In this document: positions 34,726 through 47,340 of the stretch, piece by piece
How positions within the stretch are numbered: the stretch's first letter is position 1
How the letters are laid out: each line of letters begins with the position of its first letter
Origin: Ipomoea triloba
Lineage: Eukaryota; Streptophyta; Magnoliopsida; Solanales; Convolvulaceae
Direction of reading: 5' to 3'
NCBI RefSeq assembly: GCF_003576645.1
Contig: NC_044918.1
Coordinates: forward strand, 26,604,316 to 26,668,315
Length of the DNA stretch: 64,000 nt
Translations under genes and position numbers: made by a program
The notes under the pieces: generated by a model
Seen by the model: only the letters and a program-made list of their open reading frames with translations
The model's database searches: none
Told to the model about the DNA's origin: nothing

Positions 34726-35479
34726 TGTGACACCCCAACTTTTCACACGCTGAGATAGCTAAAACTTTAAACATAAAAGCTGCATATCTCAACAACTGCT
34801 CATACTATAGAGGAAGCGATTTAAAACTTATCGGGTGTTATGCCACATCTAGGTAAAACACAGCGTAGATGCACAGGCTATCCAAAAACAAAACATAAAA
34901 TCCTCAAAACATAACAGTAACAAACTAGTCAAGATACATGATCCAAAACAAAGGCACACAGGCCCGAAAGGAGTCTAAAACATCATCTAGTCGAAGCAAG
35001 CATAACATAGCTCTAGCGCGCTCTCGACTTAGACTACTGCATACCTAAAAAACATTTAGAAAACCATTAGCAAAAGAATGCTAAGCAACCACCACTCACA
35101 CTCGTGAGAACATACATATATAATAAGCTTGTAAATAGGTTTACACACCCGTATAGAATATACACACCAACGAACTGTTCTTTAGTTAAAACGGAGACTC
35201 AACAACAACAAGCTGAATAAGCCATAAACCAAGGACTCTCAAAGTAAAACCAATATCCAATATAAATGTACAAGGCAACAAGTCTATAATGGAATACCAA
35301 CTGAATCATAGCCTCAATAGATTACTCACAAGGAAACACCAAACCGCAATATATCAAGGAATAACGGATAACAACTGAGATAAAACTCAACTAAAGAACC
35401 ATAAGGAACTAAAGAAACATCATACCAAAGATAAGCACCAAACCATACCCTCCAACCAAAATACCATCCCTCATACCAA

Positions 35480-35740
35480 CCACCAAACCAAAGTTAGTAC
35501 ACAGAGGCATAAAGCCCAACCAAAGAGGCAAATGATGCCCACAATTAGTTCCACAGAGGCAATAAGCCCAACCATAGAGGCAAATGACGCCCATTACCAC
35601 AGACTCACAGAGGCGAAAGTCCAACGATAGAGGCAAATGATGCCCATTACCAAAGAGGCAAAAGCCCAACCACAGAGGCAAATGATGCCCATTACCAAAG
35701 AGGCAAAACCCCACAATTAGTTACACAGAGGCAAATATTA
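35480..35740. repeat. 45-bp minisatellite in the LTRs (also 40,760-41,030 and 46,058-46,328)
   Basis: Units of the type AAAGAGGCAAAAGCCCAACC plus CAGAGGCAAATGATGCCCATTACC. LTR2 and LTR3 have one more unit than LTR1. Confidence 0.85.
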
Positions 35741-36879
35741 CCTACAGTTAACTCACCCTCAACAATCCAAAAGATACTCAGAGATTCACAACTCCACATC
35801 CAACCTCAGACTCAATCCCCAAAGATTATCCACCAACAGTGTTCATCTCAGATCATGAACACAACATATACTCAGAAAATATAACCAAGAATTCAACCAA
35901 CCAATAGATCAAGATAATGAATCAAAGGACATGAATAAATACTCAAGAACCAAGGTGTAATACTCAACAAAATATCCAAACAAGTTCCAGAATAAGAGAT
36001 GAATCAACAAGACAATAGATCACAAAGCAAGCTACTAGAAACAAAACCAGGATAGACCTTGCGGAGCACCCTCACGGAGTTACCTGTTCCGCGAACTCTT
36101 CCTCTAGTTCTAACGGAACACCATGTTCCGCCAAACCCTTCCACCAGTGTTCTTACGGAACATTCTAACGGGACACATCATACCATTGAAATGCACCGCA
36201 AGGACAACTCCAACTCACAGAATCCAGACTTAGAACAGAATACGAACTACTCACTTCTAGAATAAAAAAAAAATATGATTAGATTGCCCAGATAACACAT
36301 CTCAGAAGCCAAATAAACATGGAATCCATAACAATAGATACTCATATTCATCAAGATGCAAAGGATCAAGGATACAAGTTCAATAACCCATCAAAATATA
36401 TCACGGATCAGCAAGAACAAAGGATAAACCAATAAATTTCCATAGGATTCCAAATCACCAAGTATTATACATAGATCAAGAGTGTAAAATAGGTTTTAGT
36501 GAGACATGATGGTTACCTCTTGAAGCGTATTAATCCAAAAGCAATCACCAACTCTAAGCTCAGCTCATAAGCTAGGTCCATAATCATGAACCTGAGAATT
36601 AATCAAGTATAATACCATCACTAACGACTACCAATAATAATGATATTAATATTCCTAATTGGTCCATAATCATCCCTAGGTATAATAAGGATCATATTAC
36701 CTAAGCTATAATCCATGCACAATAATATGGTCATTATTAAACGACGACCCATAACTAGCTTAGTCACTGATTAATGACGCTGCTTAGGATAATTAAGGCC
36801 TAATCAACTATTACATTAATTAATAACAATGCTAATGCTATGTACTAACAACACCTACCTTATTACGTTCGCCGGAAGC

Positions 36880-37560
36880 AGGGGGTGGGGGGAACCACGC
36901 TGGAGAAGGGGAATCGAAGACCTCCAGAAGAAGAAGATACCGCACCGAAGTTGTTGGTTCATCGACCGTCTATTTCGTGCTGCTGCGTGGATTCGTCGCA
37001 CGGAGAAAGAGAGAGAGCGAGGTGGTCGGGGTTGCGGTCGTTGGCCGAACGGATGAGAGTGCACCGCCGAGGCTGTCCGCTACCTTGCACCGCCGAGGCT
37101 GTCCGCTACCTTGCACCGCCGAGAAACAGGGGAATGCCGTCGCGTAGGGTTCCATCACGGAGTACTGGTTTGAGAGGGAGAAGGGAAGACACTCTACCGC
37201 CGACCTGCTATCGAGATGATGCTGGGGAGCTGCTGCGTCACTGCCACCGCACCTCGGTTGCCGTCGACGAGAAGCGGGAACGTCCACCGCCCAACTTTGC
37301 CATGGGTGCCAATGAGGGAGAGAAGGGAAGAAGATGGTGGTCTGAGGGAAGGTGGAGCTCTCGCCGGAGGAACCACTGACGTCGAAGCTGCTGGACTGGA
37401 CGTCACTTCTCGCTGCTGGAAACAGGGGAGGCTCCGCCATGGTCCAATGCTACTTCATGATGATCGAATGGACAAGGAGGGAGCGAATGCGAAGGAGGAA
37501 GATGGAGGCTCGTTGATGCTGCCTTGGTTCTTCGAAGGAAGAATGGCGAGGTAAGGGATG
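36880..37560 (-). other. GC-rich leader-like segment inside LTR1 (also 42,178-42,858 in LTR2)
   Basis: GC rises sharply against an AT-rich background. Several overlapping frames of 60-160 codons are open on both strands, which is expected for GC-rich DNA with few stops. A 31-bp tandem duplication of GCACCGCCGAGGCTGTCCGC occurs at 37,060-37,120. It lies downstream of the TATA-like box on the minus strand and is missing from LTR3. I regard it as untranslated leader or captured sequence. Confidence 0.45.
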
Positions 37561-37982
37561 GTGATTTGGCTGCTGATGATCCAAAGGGAAAGCTGAGCAA
37601 GGATATTCTATTTATGTATGGGTAGTCTATTTGTGGTAGGGTTTCTATTTAGGGTAATAAGCTAGGCTAGTTGGGTCAAAGCTACTCATTTGGTTTTAAT
37701 AAAATACATAGGCATATATGCATGGGCTTAAGAGAATTCAGGAGATAAATCCTTTTGGTCCAAAGATAATTTATTGGATGCCATATACATATAGTAGAAA
37801 TCATAGATTATGGACTTAGAGCATTTTGCTTCTAAAATAGTAATTTATAGAAATAGCTCATCTATAACCCATTATGAAATAATTATATTTGAAATCATCT
37901 TAATAATTACTTAATAGGAAAATAACCCCTTAATTTAAGTATTTATATTTAAAATAATAATACAGAAATGTGGGGTGTTACA

Positions 37983-37996
37983 CTCTACCCCCTTAA
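37983..37996 (-). promoter_or_regulatory. Polypurine tract before LTR1 (second copy 43,281-43,294)
   Basis: Minus strand TTAAGGGGGTAGAG immediately 5' of the LTR start TGTAACACCCC. Confidence 0.75.
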
Positions 37997-39284
37997 AAGG
38001 AGCTTCATCCCCGAAGCTCAAAATCATTTTGGGGACGGAGAGTTAAAACTAGTACGATAGTATATACAGAAAAATATTTATATAATATACGGCTAGTTTT
38101 GAAAATTTTGACCCAACAGGAAAAGAGAATGAGAGATTTAAGATTCAACGACAACGTCGGTTACGAATAGAATTAAGAGTTTATCAAGATTACAACTTAG
38201 AAAATAAGGTTGTCACACTGCACAGAATCATTTCAAGAAGCGAACAAGAACAATGTTTGAAAGGACAAAAATGAATTCTTACCAAGGAGATATCAGTCCT
38301 TCCAAGAAAAGGTCTTCGAGAGAAAATAGGGACGAGGTTTGAAAAGGCCAAAAGGGATATCTCAACCAAGGAAACATCAAGTTCTTTAAAGAAAAGAAAA
38401 GAACTTGGCTTTGAGAAACTGTAGGGATGCGATTTGCAAGCACAGAAAGTTTTCCAATGATAGGACATTTAGCTTATTCAAGGAAGAGAAAGAAATTAGG
38501 TTCCAAGAGAAGTTAGGAATGAGGTCCGGAAAGACATAAATGATTTTTTCAACAATAGGGTACTCAGTTCTCCGAAGAAAAGAAAGAAATTCAGTCTTGA
38601 AAGGAGATAAGAATGAGATTTCGAATAAATAGGAGGTATACCTCAATGAAAAAGTATGCAAGTTTCTAAGGAAAGAAAGGAAATCCAGTTTCAAGGGACG
38701 ATAGCAATGAGGTCTAGAATCGATAGGATGGATGTTTTAACGAAAAGGTATTTGGAGTTTCAAGAACAGAAAAGAATTTGGTTTCCAAAAAGATATAGGA
38801 ACGATGTTTAGAACAAATAGAAGGGATTTCTCAACAGACAGGGTATTTAGGATTTCAAGGAACAGAGAAGAATTTGGCTTTAAGAGGGATAGGAAGTCTC
38901 TCAACTCGAAGCGATTTCTTCGGTTTGACGATTTGATCTTCTACTAGTCAGCTTAGCTACTCCTTATTTCTTTCTTCCTTTCTACTGAGGTTCCTTCCTT
39001 AGGTCCTTATACAAGATGCCACTTTCAGGGTGTGCCAAATAGGTCACACAAGGTCCTTACTTCCTAATCCACTTCGTAATCTCTTCGCGCTTGATGGGGT
39101 CGTACAACTTGCTTATGACGTTTCTTCTTATCTTCGAGTCTTAAAAATCCAAGTTTTCCTTTCTACTAGTCTTAGTCTTCTTTGTCTTCAAGGTTGCAAC
39201 TTCTAACTCGTTCCTTTGTGGTCGCTTCAGGGGTAGGTAGGACTACCTTAAGGTCCAAGCATCCCCACCGCACATTCCAATTCA

Positions 39285-39497
39285 TCATGCAGTGTCAACT
39301 CCGAGCTTAGCTTGCATAAGACTCTTTATCGCTGATCCGGAAGCTCTTACTTGGCGTGCTTTAACTCTTTCTTGACGCGTCAGCATCCGCTCTTGTCGTT
39401 CCCTCATAGCCGAGGGTCTTCGAGTCTTCAGTCTTCGAGCTCCAATCGCTTTCTTCGTCTTCTTATCTGACTTCAGCTGCACGAACCTATCCTTCAA
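39285..39497 (-). CDS. Conserved short basic ORF of LARD internal region 1 (hypothetical)
   Basis: Seventy codons, about 480 bp after the primer site, identical to 44,583-44,795 and gaplessly alignable over most of its length with 1565-1813 of the diverged copy A. It is rich in Arg, Lys and Gln. No domain is recognised. It could be a gag remnant or a small RNA-binding peptide, or a non-functional frame. Confidence 0.3.
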   Translation of the reverse strand: MKDRFVQLKSDKKTKKAIGARRLKTRRPSAMRERQERMLTRQERVKARQVRASGSAIKSLMQAKLGVDTA

Positions 39498-39977
39498 GTC
39501 TTAAGGTTAGCGAAGATCTTCTAGACGATGCTACACACGCGAAGACGCCAATCCCAAAGAACGTAGATTGCTACCGTTGACTCCAAGCTGCGAGTAGATT
39601 AGTCTTCTTCAACGAGTCACCCAATCTTCTACTTGTCTAGACGCACACGATGCAACCCATCGTTTCGCATCAATAGGCAACCGAACTTTTTATTCTTAGT
39701 CTAAACCAGGCTCTTAAGCAAATCCAAAACGAAGCAACTTATTTAATAGCGATAAGAACTTACCAGGAAAACGCACGCCTGCAGAGTACGATACCCACAA
39801 GGGTAGCTACAAACAACAAGGTTAACAAAGCACAAAAAACATAAACAAACAAGGCGTGTCCTCACCGCGATTCCTAGAGTTCACACATCCTAGGAGTCAT
39901 GTTTCCTTAACTTCTACTGATCAAGTCCTAGAGTGTCAAGAATTTAACCCTAGGATTCCTACTTAGACCTCAACACA

Positions 39978-39990
39978 GGCTCTGATACCA
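39978..39990 (-). promoter_or_regulatory. Primer-binding site of internal region 1
   Basis: TGGTATCAGAGCC on the minus strand, two bases from LTR2. Confidence 0.85.
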
Positions 39991-39992
39991 AC

Positions 39993-42900
39993 TGTGACAC
40001 CCCAACTTTTCATACGATGAGATAGCTAAAACTTTAAACATAAAAGCTGTATATCTCAACAACTACTCATACTATAGCAGAAGCGATTTAAAACTTATCG
40101 GGTGTCATGCCACATCTAGGTAAAACACAACGTAGATGCACAGGCTATCCAAAAAAAAAAAACATAACAGTAACAAACTAGTCAAGATACATGATCCAAA
40201 ACAAAGGCACACAGGCCCGAAAGGAATCTAAAACATCATCTAGTCTAAGCAAGCATAACATAGCTCTAGCGCGCTCTCGGCTTAGACTACTCCATACCAA
40301 GAAAACATTTAGAAAACCATTAGCAAAAGAATGCTAAGCAACCACCACTCACACTCGTGAGAACATACATATATAATAAGTTTGTAAATAGGTTTACACA
40401 CCCGTATAGAATAAACACACCAACGAACTGTTCTTTAGTTAAAACGGAGACTCAACAACAACAAGCTGAATAAGCCATAAACCAAGGACTCTCAAAGTAA
40501 AACCAATATCCAATATAAATGTACAAGGCAACAAGTCTATAACGGAATACCAACTGAATCATAGCCTCAATAGATTACTCACAAGGAAACACCAAACCGC
40601 AATATATCAAGGAATAACGGATAACAACTGAGATAAAACTCAACTAAAGAACCATAAGGAACTAAAGAAACATCATACCAAAGATAAGCACCAAACCATA
40701 CCCTCCAACCAAAATACCATCCCTCATACCAACCACCAAACCAAAGTTAGTACACAGAGGCATAAAGCCCAACCAAAGCGGCAAATGATGCCCACAGTTA
40801 GTTCCACAGAGGCAATAAGCCCAACCATAGAGGCAAATGACGCCCATTACCACAGACTCACAGAGGCGAAAGTCCAACGACAGATGCAAATGATGCCCAT
40901 TACCACAGAGGCAAAAGCCCAACCACAGAGGCAAATAATGCCCATTACCAAAGAGGCAAAAGCCCAACCACAGAGGCAAATGATGCCCATTACCAAAGAG
41001 GCAAAACCCCACAATTAGTTACACAGAGGCAAATATTACCTACAGTTAACTCACCCTCAACAATCCAAAAGATACTCAGAGATTCACAACTCCACATCCA
41101 ACCTCAGACTCAATCCCCAAAGATTATCCACCAACAGTGTTCATCTCAGATCATGAACACAACATATACTCAGAAAATATAACCAAGAATTCAACCAACC
41201 AATAGATCAAGATAATGAATCAAAGGACATGAATAAATACTCAAGAACCAAGGTGTAATACTCAACAAAATATCCAAACAAGTTCCAGAATAAGAGATGA
41301 ATCAACAAGACAATAGATCACAAAGCAAGCTACTAGAAACAAAACCAGGATAGACCTTGCGGAGCACCCTCACGGAGTTACCTGTTCCGCGAACTCTTCC
41401 TCTAGTTCTAACGGAACACCATGTTCCGCCAAACCCTTCCACCAGTGTTCTTACGGAACATTCTAACGGGACACATCATACCATTGAAATGCACCGCAAG
41501 GACAACTCCAACTCACAGAATCCAGACTTAGAACAGAATACGAACTACTCACTTCTAGAATAAAAAAAAAATATGATTAGATTGCCCAGATAACACATCT
41601 CAGAAGCCAAATAAACATGGAATCCATAACAATAGATACTCATATTCATCAAGATGCAAAGGATCAAGGATACAAGTTCAATAACCCATCAAAATATATC
41701 ACGGATCAGCAAGAACAAAGGATAAACCAATAAATTTCCATAGGATTCCAAATCACCAAGTATTATACATAGATCAAGAGTGTAAAATAGGTTTTAGTGA
41801 GACATGATGGTTACCTCTTGAAGCGTATTAATCCAAAAGCAATCACCAACTCTAAGCTCAGCTCATAAGCTAGGTCCATAATCATGAACCTGAGAATTAA
41901 TCAAGTATAATACCATCACTAACGACTACCAATAATAATGATATTAATATTCCTAATTGGTCCATAATCATCCCTAGGTATAATAAGGATCATATTACCT
42001 AAGCTATAATCCATGCACAATAATATGGTCATTATTAAACGACGACCCATAACTAGCTTAGTCACTGATTAATGACGCTGCTTAGGATAATTAAGGCCTA
42101 ATCAACTATTACATTAATTAATAACAATGCTAATGCTATGTACTAACAACACCTACCTTATTACGTTCGCCGGAAGCAGGGGGTGGGGGGAACCACGCTG
42201 GAGAAGGGGAATCGAAGACCTCCAGAAGAAGAAGATACCGCACCGAAGTTGTTGGTTCATCGACCGTCTATTTCGTGCTGCTGCGTGGATTCGTCGCACG
42301 GAGAAAGAGAGAGAGCGAGGTGGTCGGGGTTGCGGTCGTTGGCCGAACGGATGAGAGTGCACCGCCGAGGCTGTCCGCTACCTTGCACCGCCGAGGCTGT
42401 CCGCTACCTTGCACCGCCGAGAAACAGGGGAATGCCGTCGCGTAGGGTTCCATCACGGAGTACTGGTTTGAGAGGGAGAAGGGAAGACACTCTACCGCCG
42501 ACCTGCTATCGAGATGATGCTGGGGAGCTGCTGCGTCACTGCCACCGCACCTCGGTTGCCGTCGACGAGAAGCGGGAACGTCCACCGCCCAACTTTGCCA
42601 TGGGTGCCAATGAGGGAGAGAAGGGAAGAAGATGGTGGTCTGAGGGAAGGTGGAGCTCTCGCCGGAGGAACCACTGACGTCGAAGCTGCTGGACTGGACG
42701 TCACTTCTCGCTGCTGGAAACAGGGGAGGCTCCGCCATGGTCCAATGCTACTTCATGATGATCGAATGGACAAGGAGGGAGCGAATGCGAAGGAGGAAGA
42801 TGGAGGCTCGTTGATGCTGCCTTGGTTCTTCGAAGGAAGAATGGCGAGGTAAGGGATGGTGATTTGGCTGCTGATGATCCAAAGGGAAAGCTGAGCAAGG

Positions 42901-43280
42901 ATATTCTATTTATGTATGGGTAGTCTATTTGTGGTAGGGTTTCTATTTAGGGTAATAAGCTAGGCTAGTTGGGTCAAAGCTACTCATTTGGTTTTAATAA
43001 AATACATAGGCATATATGCATGGGCTTAAGAGAATTCAGGAGATAAATCCTTTTGGTCCAAAGATAATTTATTGGATGCCATATACATATAGTAGAAATC
43101 ATAGATTATGGACTTAGAGCATTTTGCTTCTAAAATAGTAATTTATAGAAATAGCTCATCTATAACCCATTATGAAATAATTATATTTGAAATCATCTTA
43201 ATAATTACTTAATAGGAAAATAACCCCTTAATTTAAGTATTTATATTTAAAATAATAATACAGAAATGTGGGGTGTTACA
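39993..43280 (-). repeat. LTR2 (3288 bp), recombinant between LTR1 and LTR3
   Basis: The first kilobase (to about 40,960) shares nearly all diagnostic differences with LTR3: the CATACGATGAG start, the A-run after GGCTATCC, AATAAACACACC, the extra 45-bp unit. From 41,049 on it matches LTR1, including the 1.4-kb segment that LTR3 lacks. Two changes near 45,867 and 45,893 are private to LTR3. Confidence 0.88.
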
Positions 43281-45290
43281 CTCTACCCCCTTAAAAGGAG
43301 CTTCATCCCCGAAGCTCAAAATCATTTTGGGGACGGAGAGTTAAAACTAGTACGATAGTATATACAGAAAAATATTTATATAATATACGGCTAGTTTTGA
43401 AAATTTTGACCCAACAGGAAAAGAGAATGAGAGATTTAAGATTCAACGACAACGTCGGTTACGAATAGAATTAAGAGTTTATCAAGATTACAACTTAGAA
43501 AATAAGGTTGTCACACTGCACAGAATCATTTCAAGAAGCGAACAAGAACAATGTTTGAAAGGACAAAAATGAATTCTTACCAAGGAGATATCAGTCCTTC
43601 CAAGAAAAGGTCTTCGAGAGAAAATAGGGACGAGGTTTGAAAAGGCCAAAAGGGATATCTCAACCAAGGAAACATCAAGTTCTTTAAAGAAAAGAAAAGA
43701 ACTTGGCTTTGAGAAACTGTAGGGATGCGATTTGCAAGCACAGAAAGTTTTCCAATGATAGGACATTTAGCTTATTCAAGGAAGAGAAAGAAATTAGGTT
43801 CCAAGAGAAGTTAGGAATGAGGTCCGGAAAGACATAAATGATTTTTTCAACAATAGGGTACTCAGTTCTCCGAAGAAAAGAAAGAAATTCAGTCTTGAAA
43901 GGAGATAAGAATGAGATTTCGAATAAATAGGAGGTATACCTCAATGAAAAAGTATGCAAGTTTCTAAGGAAAGAAAGGAAATCCAGTTTCAAGGGACGAT
44001 AGCAATGAGGTCTAGAATCGATAGGATGGATGTTTTAACGAAAAGGTATTTGGAGTTTCAAGAACAGAAAAGAATTTGGTTTCCAAAAAGATATAGGAAC
44101 GATGTTTAGAACAAATAGAAGGGATTTCTCAACAGACAGGGTATTTAGGATTTCAAGGAACAGAGAAGAATTTGGCTTTAAGAGGGATAGGAAGTCTCTC
44201 AACTCGAAGCGATTTCTTCGGTTTGACGATTTGATCTTCTACTAGTCAGCTTAGCTACTCCTTATTTCTTTCTTCCTTTCTACTGAGGTTCCTTCCTTAG
44301 GTCCTTATACAAGATGCCACTTTCAGGGTGTGCCAAATAGGTCACACAAGGTCCTTACTTCCTAATCCACTTCGTAATCTCTTCGCGCTTGATGGGGTCG
44401 TACAACTTGCTTATGACGTTTCTTCTTATCTTCGAGTCTTAAAAATCCAAGTTTTCCTTTCTACTAGTCTTAGTCTTCTTTGTCTTCAAGGTTGCAACTT
44501 CTAACTCGTTCCTTTGTGGTCGCTTCAGGGGTAGGTAGGACTACCTTAAGGTCCAAGCATCCCCACCGCACATTCCAATTCATCATGCAGTGTCAACTCC
44601 GAGCTTAGCTTGCATAAGACTCTTTATCGCTGATCCGGAAGCTCTTACTTGGCGTGCTTTAACTCTTTCTTGACGCGTCAGCATCCGCTCTTGTCGTTCC
44701 CTCATAGCCGAGGGTCTTCGAGTCTTCAGTCTTCGAGCTCCAATCGCTTTCTTCGTCTTCTTATCTGACTTCAGCTGCACGAACCTATCCTTCAAGTCTT
44801 AAGGTTAGCGAAGATCTTCTAGACGATGCTACACACGCGAAGACGCCAATCCCAAAGAACGTAGATTGCTACCGTTGACTCCAAGCTGCGAGTAGATTAG
44901 TCTTCTTCAACGAGTCACCCAATCTTCTACTTGTCTAGACGCACACGATGCAACCCATCGTTTCGCATCAATAGGCAACCGAACTTTTTATTCTTAGTCT
45001 AAACCAGGCTCTTAAGCAAATCCAAAACGAAGCAACTTATTTAATAGCGATAAGAACTTACCAGGAAAACGCACGCCTGCAGAGTACGATACCCACAAGG
45101 GTAGCTACAAACAACAAGGTTAACAAAGCACAAAAAACATAAACAAACAAGGCGTGTCCTCACCGCGATTCCTAGAGTTCACACATCCTAGGAGTCATGT
45201 TTCCTTAACTTCTACTGATCAAGTCCTAGAGTGTCAAGAATTTAACCCTAGGATTCCTACTTAGACCTCAACACAGGCTCTGATACCAAC
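43281..45290 (-). mobile_element. Internal region 2 of the LARD array
   Basis: Same length and apparently the same sequence as internal region 1, offset 5298 bp, with the same primer site, polypurine tract and short basic ORF (44,583-44,795). Confidence 0.88.
45276..45288 (-). promoter_or_regulatory. Primer-binding site of internal region 2
   Basis: TGGTATCAGAGCC on the minus strand, two bases from LTR3. Confidence 0.85.
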
Positions 45291-47186
45291 TGTGACACCC
45301 CAACTTTTCATACGATGAGATAGCTAAAACTTTAAACATAAAAGCTGTATATCTCAACAACTACTCATACTATAGCAGAAGCGATTTAAAACTTATCGGG
45401 TGTCATGCCACATCTAGGTAAAACACAACGTAGATGCACAGGCTATCCAAAAAAAAAAAACATAACAGTAACAAACTAGTCAAGATACATGATCCAAAAC
45501 AAAGGCACACAGGCCCGAAAGGAATCTAAAACATCATCTAGTCTAAGCAAGCATAACATAGCTCTAGCGCGCTCTCGGCTTAGACTACTCCATACCAAGA
45601 AAACATTTAGAAAACCATTAGCAAAAGAATGCTAAGCAACCACCACTCACACTCGTGAGAACATACATATATAATAAGTTTGTAAATAGGTTTACACACC
45701 CGTATAGAATAAACACACCAACGAACTGTTCTTTAGTTAAAACGGAGACTCAACAACAACAAGCTGAATAAGCCATAAACCAAGGACTCTCAAAGTAAAA
45801 CCAATATCCAATATAAATGTACAAGGCAACAAGTCTATAACGGAATACCAACTGAATCATAGCCTCAACAGATTACTCACAAGGAAACACCAACCCGCAA
45901 TATATCAAGGAATAACGGATAACAACTGAGATAAAACTCAACTAAAGAACCATAAGGAACTAAAGAAACATCATACCAAAGATAAGCACCAAACCATACC
46001 CTCCAACCAAAATACCATCCCTCATACCAACCACCAAACCAAAGTTAGTACACAGAGGCATAAAGCCCAACCAAAGCGGCAAATGATGCCCACAGTTAGT
46101 TCCACAGAGGCAATAAGCCCAACCATAGAGGCAAATGACGCCCATTACCACAGACTCACAGAGGCGAAAGTCCAACGACAGATGCAAATGATGCCCATTA
46201 CCACAGAGGCAAAAGCCCAACCACAGAGGCAAATAATGCCCATTACCAAAGAGGCAAAAGCCCAACCACAGAGGCAAATGATGCCCATTACCAAAGAGGC
46301 AAAACCCCACAATTAGTTACACAGAGGCAAATATTACCTACAGTTAGCTCACCCTCAACAATCCAAAAGATACTTAGAGATTCACAACTCCACATCCAAC
46401 CTCAGACTCAATCCCCAAAGATTATCCACCAACAGTGTTCATCTCAGATCATGAACACAACATATACTCAGAAAATATAACCAAGGATTCAACCAACCAA
46501 TAGATCAAGATAATGAATCAAAGGACATGAATAAATACTCAAGAACCAAGGTGTAATACTCAACAAAATATCCAAACAAGTTCCAGAATAAGAGATGAAT
46601 CAACAAGACAACAGATCACAAAGCAAGCTACTAGAAACAGAACCAGGATAGACCTTGCGGAGCACCCTCACGGAGTTACCTGTTCCGCGAACTCTTCCTC
46701 TAGTTCTAACGGAACACCATGTTCCGCAAAACCCTTCCACCAGTATTCTTACGGAACATTCCAACGGGACACATTATACCATTGAAACGCACCGCAAGGA
46801 TAACTCCAATGCACAGAATCCAGACTTAGAACAGAATACGAACTACTCACTTCCAGAATAAAAATAAATATGATCAGATTGCCCAGATTACACATCTCAG
46901 AAGCCAAATAAACATGCGTTGATGCATGGGCTTAAGAGAATTCAGGAGATAAATCCTTTTGGTCCAAAGATAATTTATTGGATGCCATATACATATAGTA
47001 GAAATCATAGATTATGGGCTTAGAGCATTTTGGTTCTAAAATAGTAATTTATAGAAATAGCTCATCTATAGCCATTATGAAATAATATATATTTGAAATC
47101 ATCTTAATAATTACTTAATAGGAAAATAACCCCTTAACTTAAATATTTATATTTAAAATAATAATACAGAAATGCGTGGTGTTACA
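45291..47186 (-). repeat. LTR3 (1896 bp), the 5' LTR, internally deleted
   Basis: It matches LTR2 to about 46,915 and again from 46,924, but the equivalent of 36,325-37,718 of LTR1 (about 1.39 kb, including the TATA-like box and the GC-rich leader) is missing, with CGTTGAT as filler at the junction. It ends GTGGTGTTACA next to the target copy GAGTC. Several private substitutions lie in its right half. Confidence 0.88.
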
Positions 47187-47191
47187 GAGTC

Positions 47192-47340
47192 CTTCAAGCT
47201 CGCCATATTCTCTCCGCTTCTCTCCCCTTCTCATCAATTGTCTTTTTTTTTTATACTAAGCTTCTAGTACCAAGCCTTAGCCTATCCGCCATCAACCCCC
47301 TACTCATGTTTGCCCTTTTCCAGCCTCCAAATGGGTAATT
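47192..47340 (-). mobile_element. Probable continuation of the Tat gypsy 5' LTR
   Basis: Removing the LARD array and one GAGTC joins 34,725 to this pyrimidine-rich stretch. No reading frame. The outer edge of that LTR was not identified. Confidence 0.35.

Larger units (their letters stand above)
34726..37982 (-). repeat. LTR1 (3257 bp)
   Basis: Plus strand TGTGACACCCCAAC...GGGGTGTTACA, i.e. TG...CA on the minus strand. It has two fewer diagnostic repeat features than LTR2 in its first kilobase (shorter 45-bp array at 35,480-35,740), but from 35,751 onward it matches LTR2. It contains a GC-rich, CpG-rich segment (36,880-37,560) downstream, on the minus strand, of a TATA-like CATAAATAG at 37,608-37,616, so that segment is probably transcribed leader. 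Confidence 0.9.
37983..39992 (-). mobile_element. Internal region 1 of the LARD array
   Basis: The right-hand neighbour of LTR1. On the minus strand AAGGGGGTAGAG directly before the LTR start serves as polypurine tract, and TGGTATCAGAGCC at the far end is the primer site. It contains loosely repeated purine-rich blocks of about 60 bp and a short basic ORF (39,285-39,497). No retroviral domain is seen. Confidence 0.85.
34726..47186 (-). mobile_element. LARD-like LTR retrotransposon as a three-LTR tandem array (12,461 bp, TSD GAGTC)
   Basis: Order on the plus strand: LTR1 34,726-37,982, internal 37,983-39,992, LTR2 39,993-43,280, internal 43,281-45,290, LTR3 45,291-47,186. The whole array is bounded by the 5-bp direct repeat GAGTC (34,721-34,725 and 47,187-47,191). 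The element reads on the minus strand: primer sites lie left of LTR2 and LTR3 and purine tracts lie right of LTR1 and LTR2. The two internal regions have equal length (2010 bp) and look identical wherever compared. No gag or pol is present. Confidence 0.9.

Noticed and set aside
35409..35714. Gly/Leu/Cys-repeat protein (also 40,662-41,012 and 45,960-46,310)
   Set aside because: It is the translation of the 45-bp LTR minisatellite on the strand where stops happen to be rare.
36829..37600. Several 60-164-codon frames on both strands, repeated at 42,127-42,898
   Set aside because: GC-rich DNA with few stops opens frames on both strands at once; no domain, codon bias or start context supports any of them.
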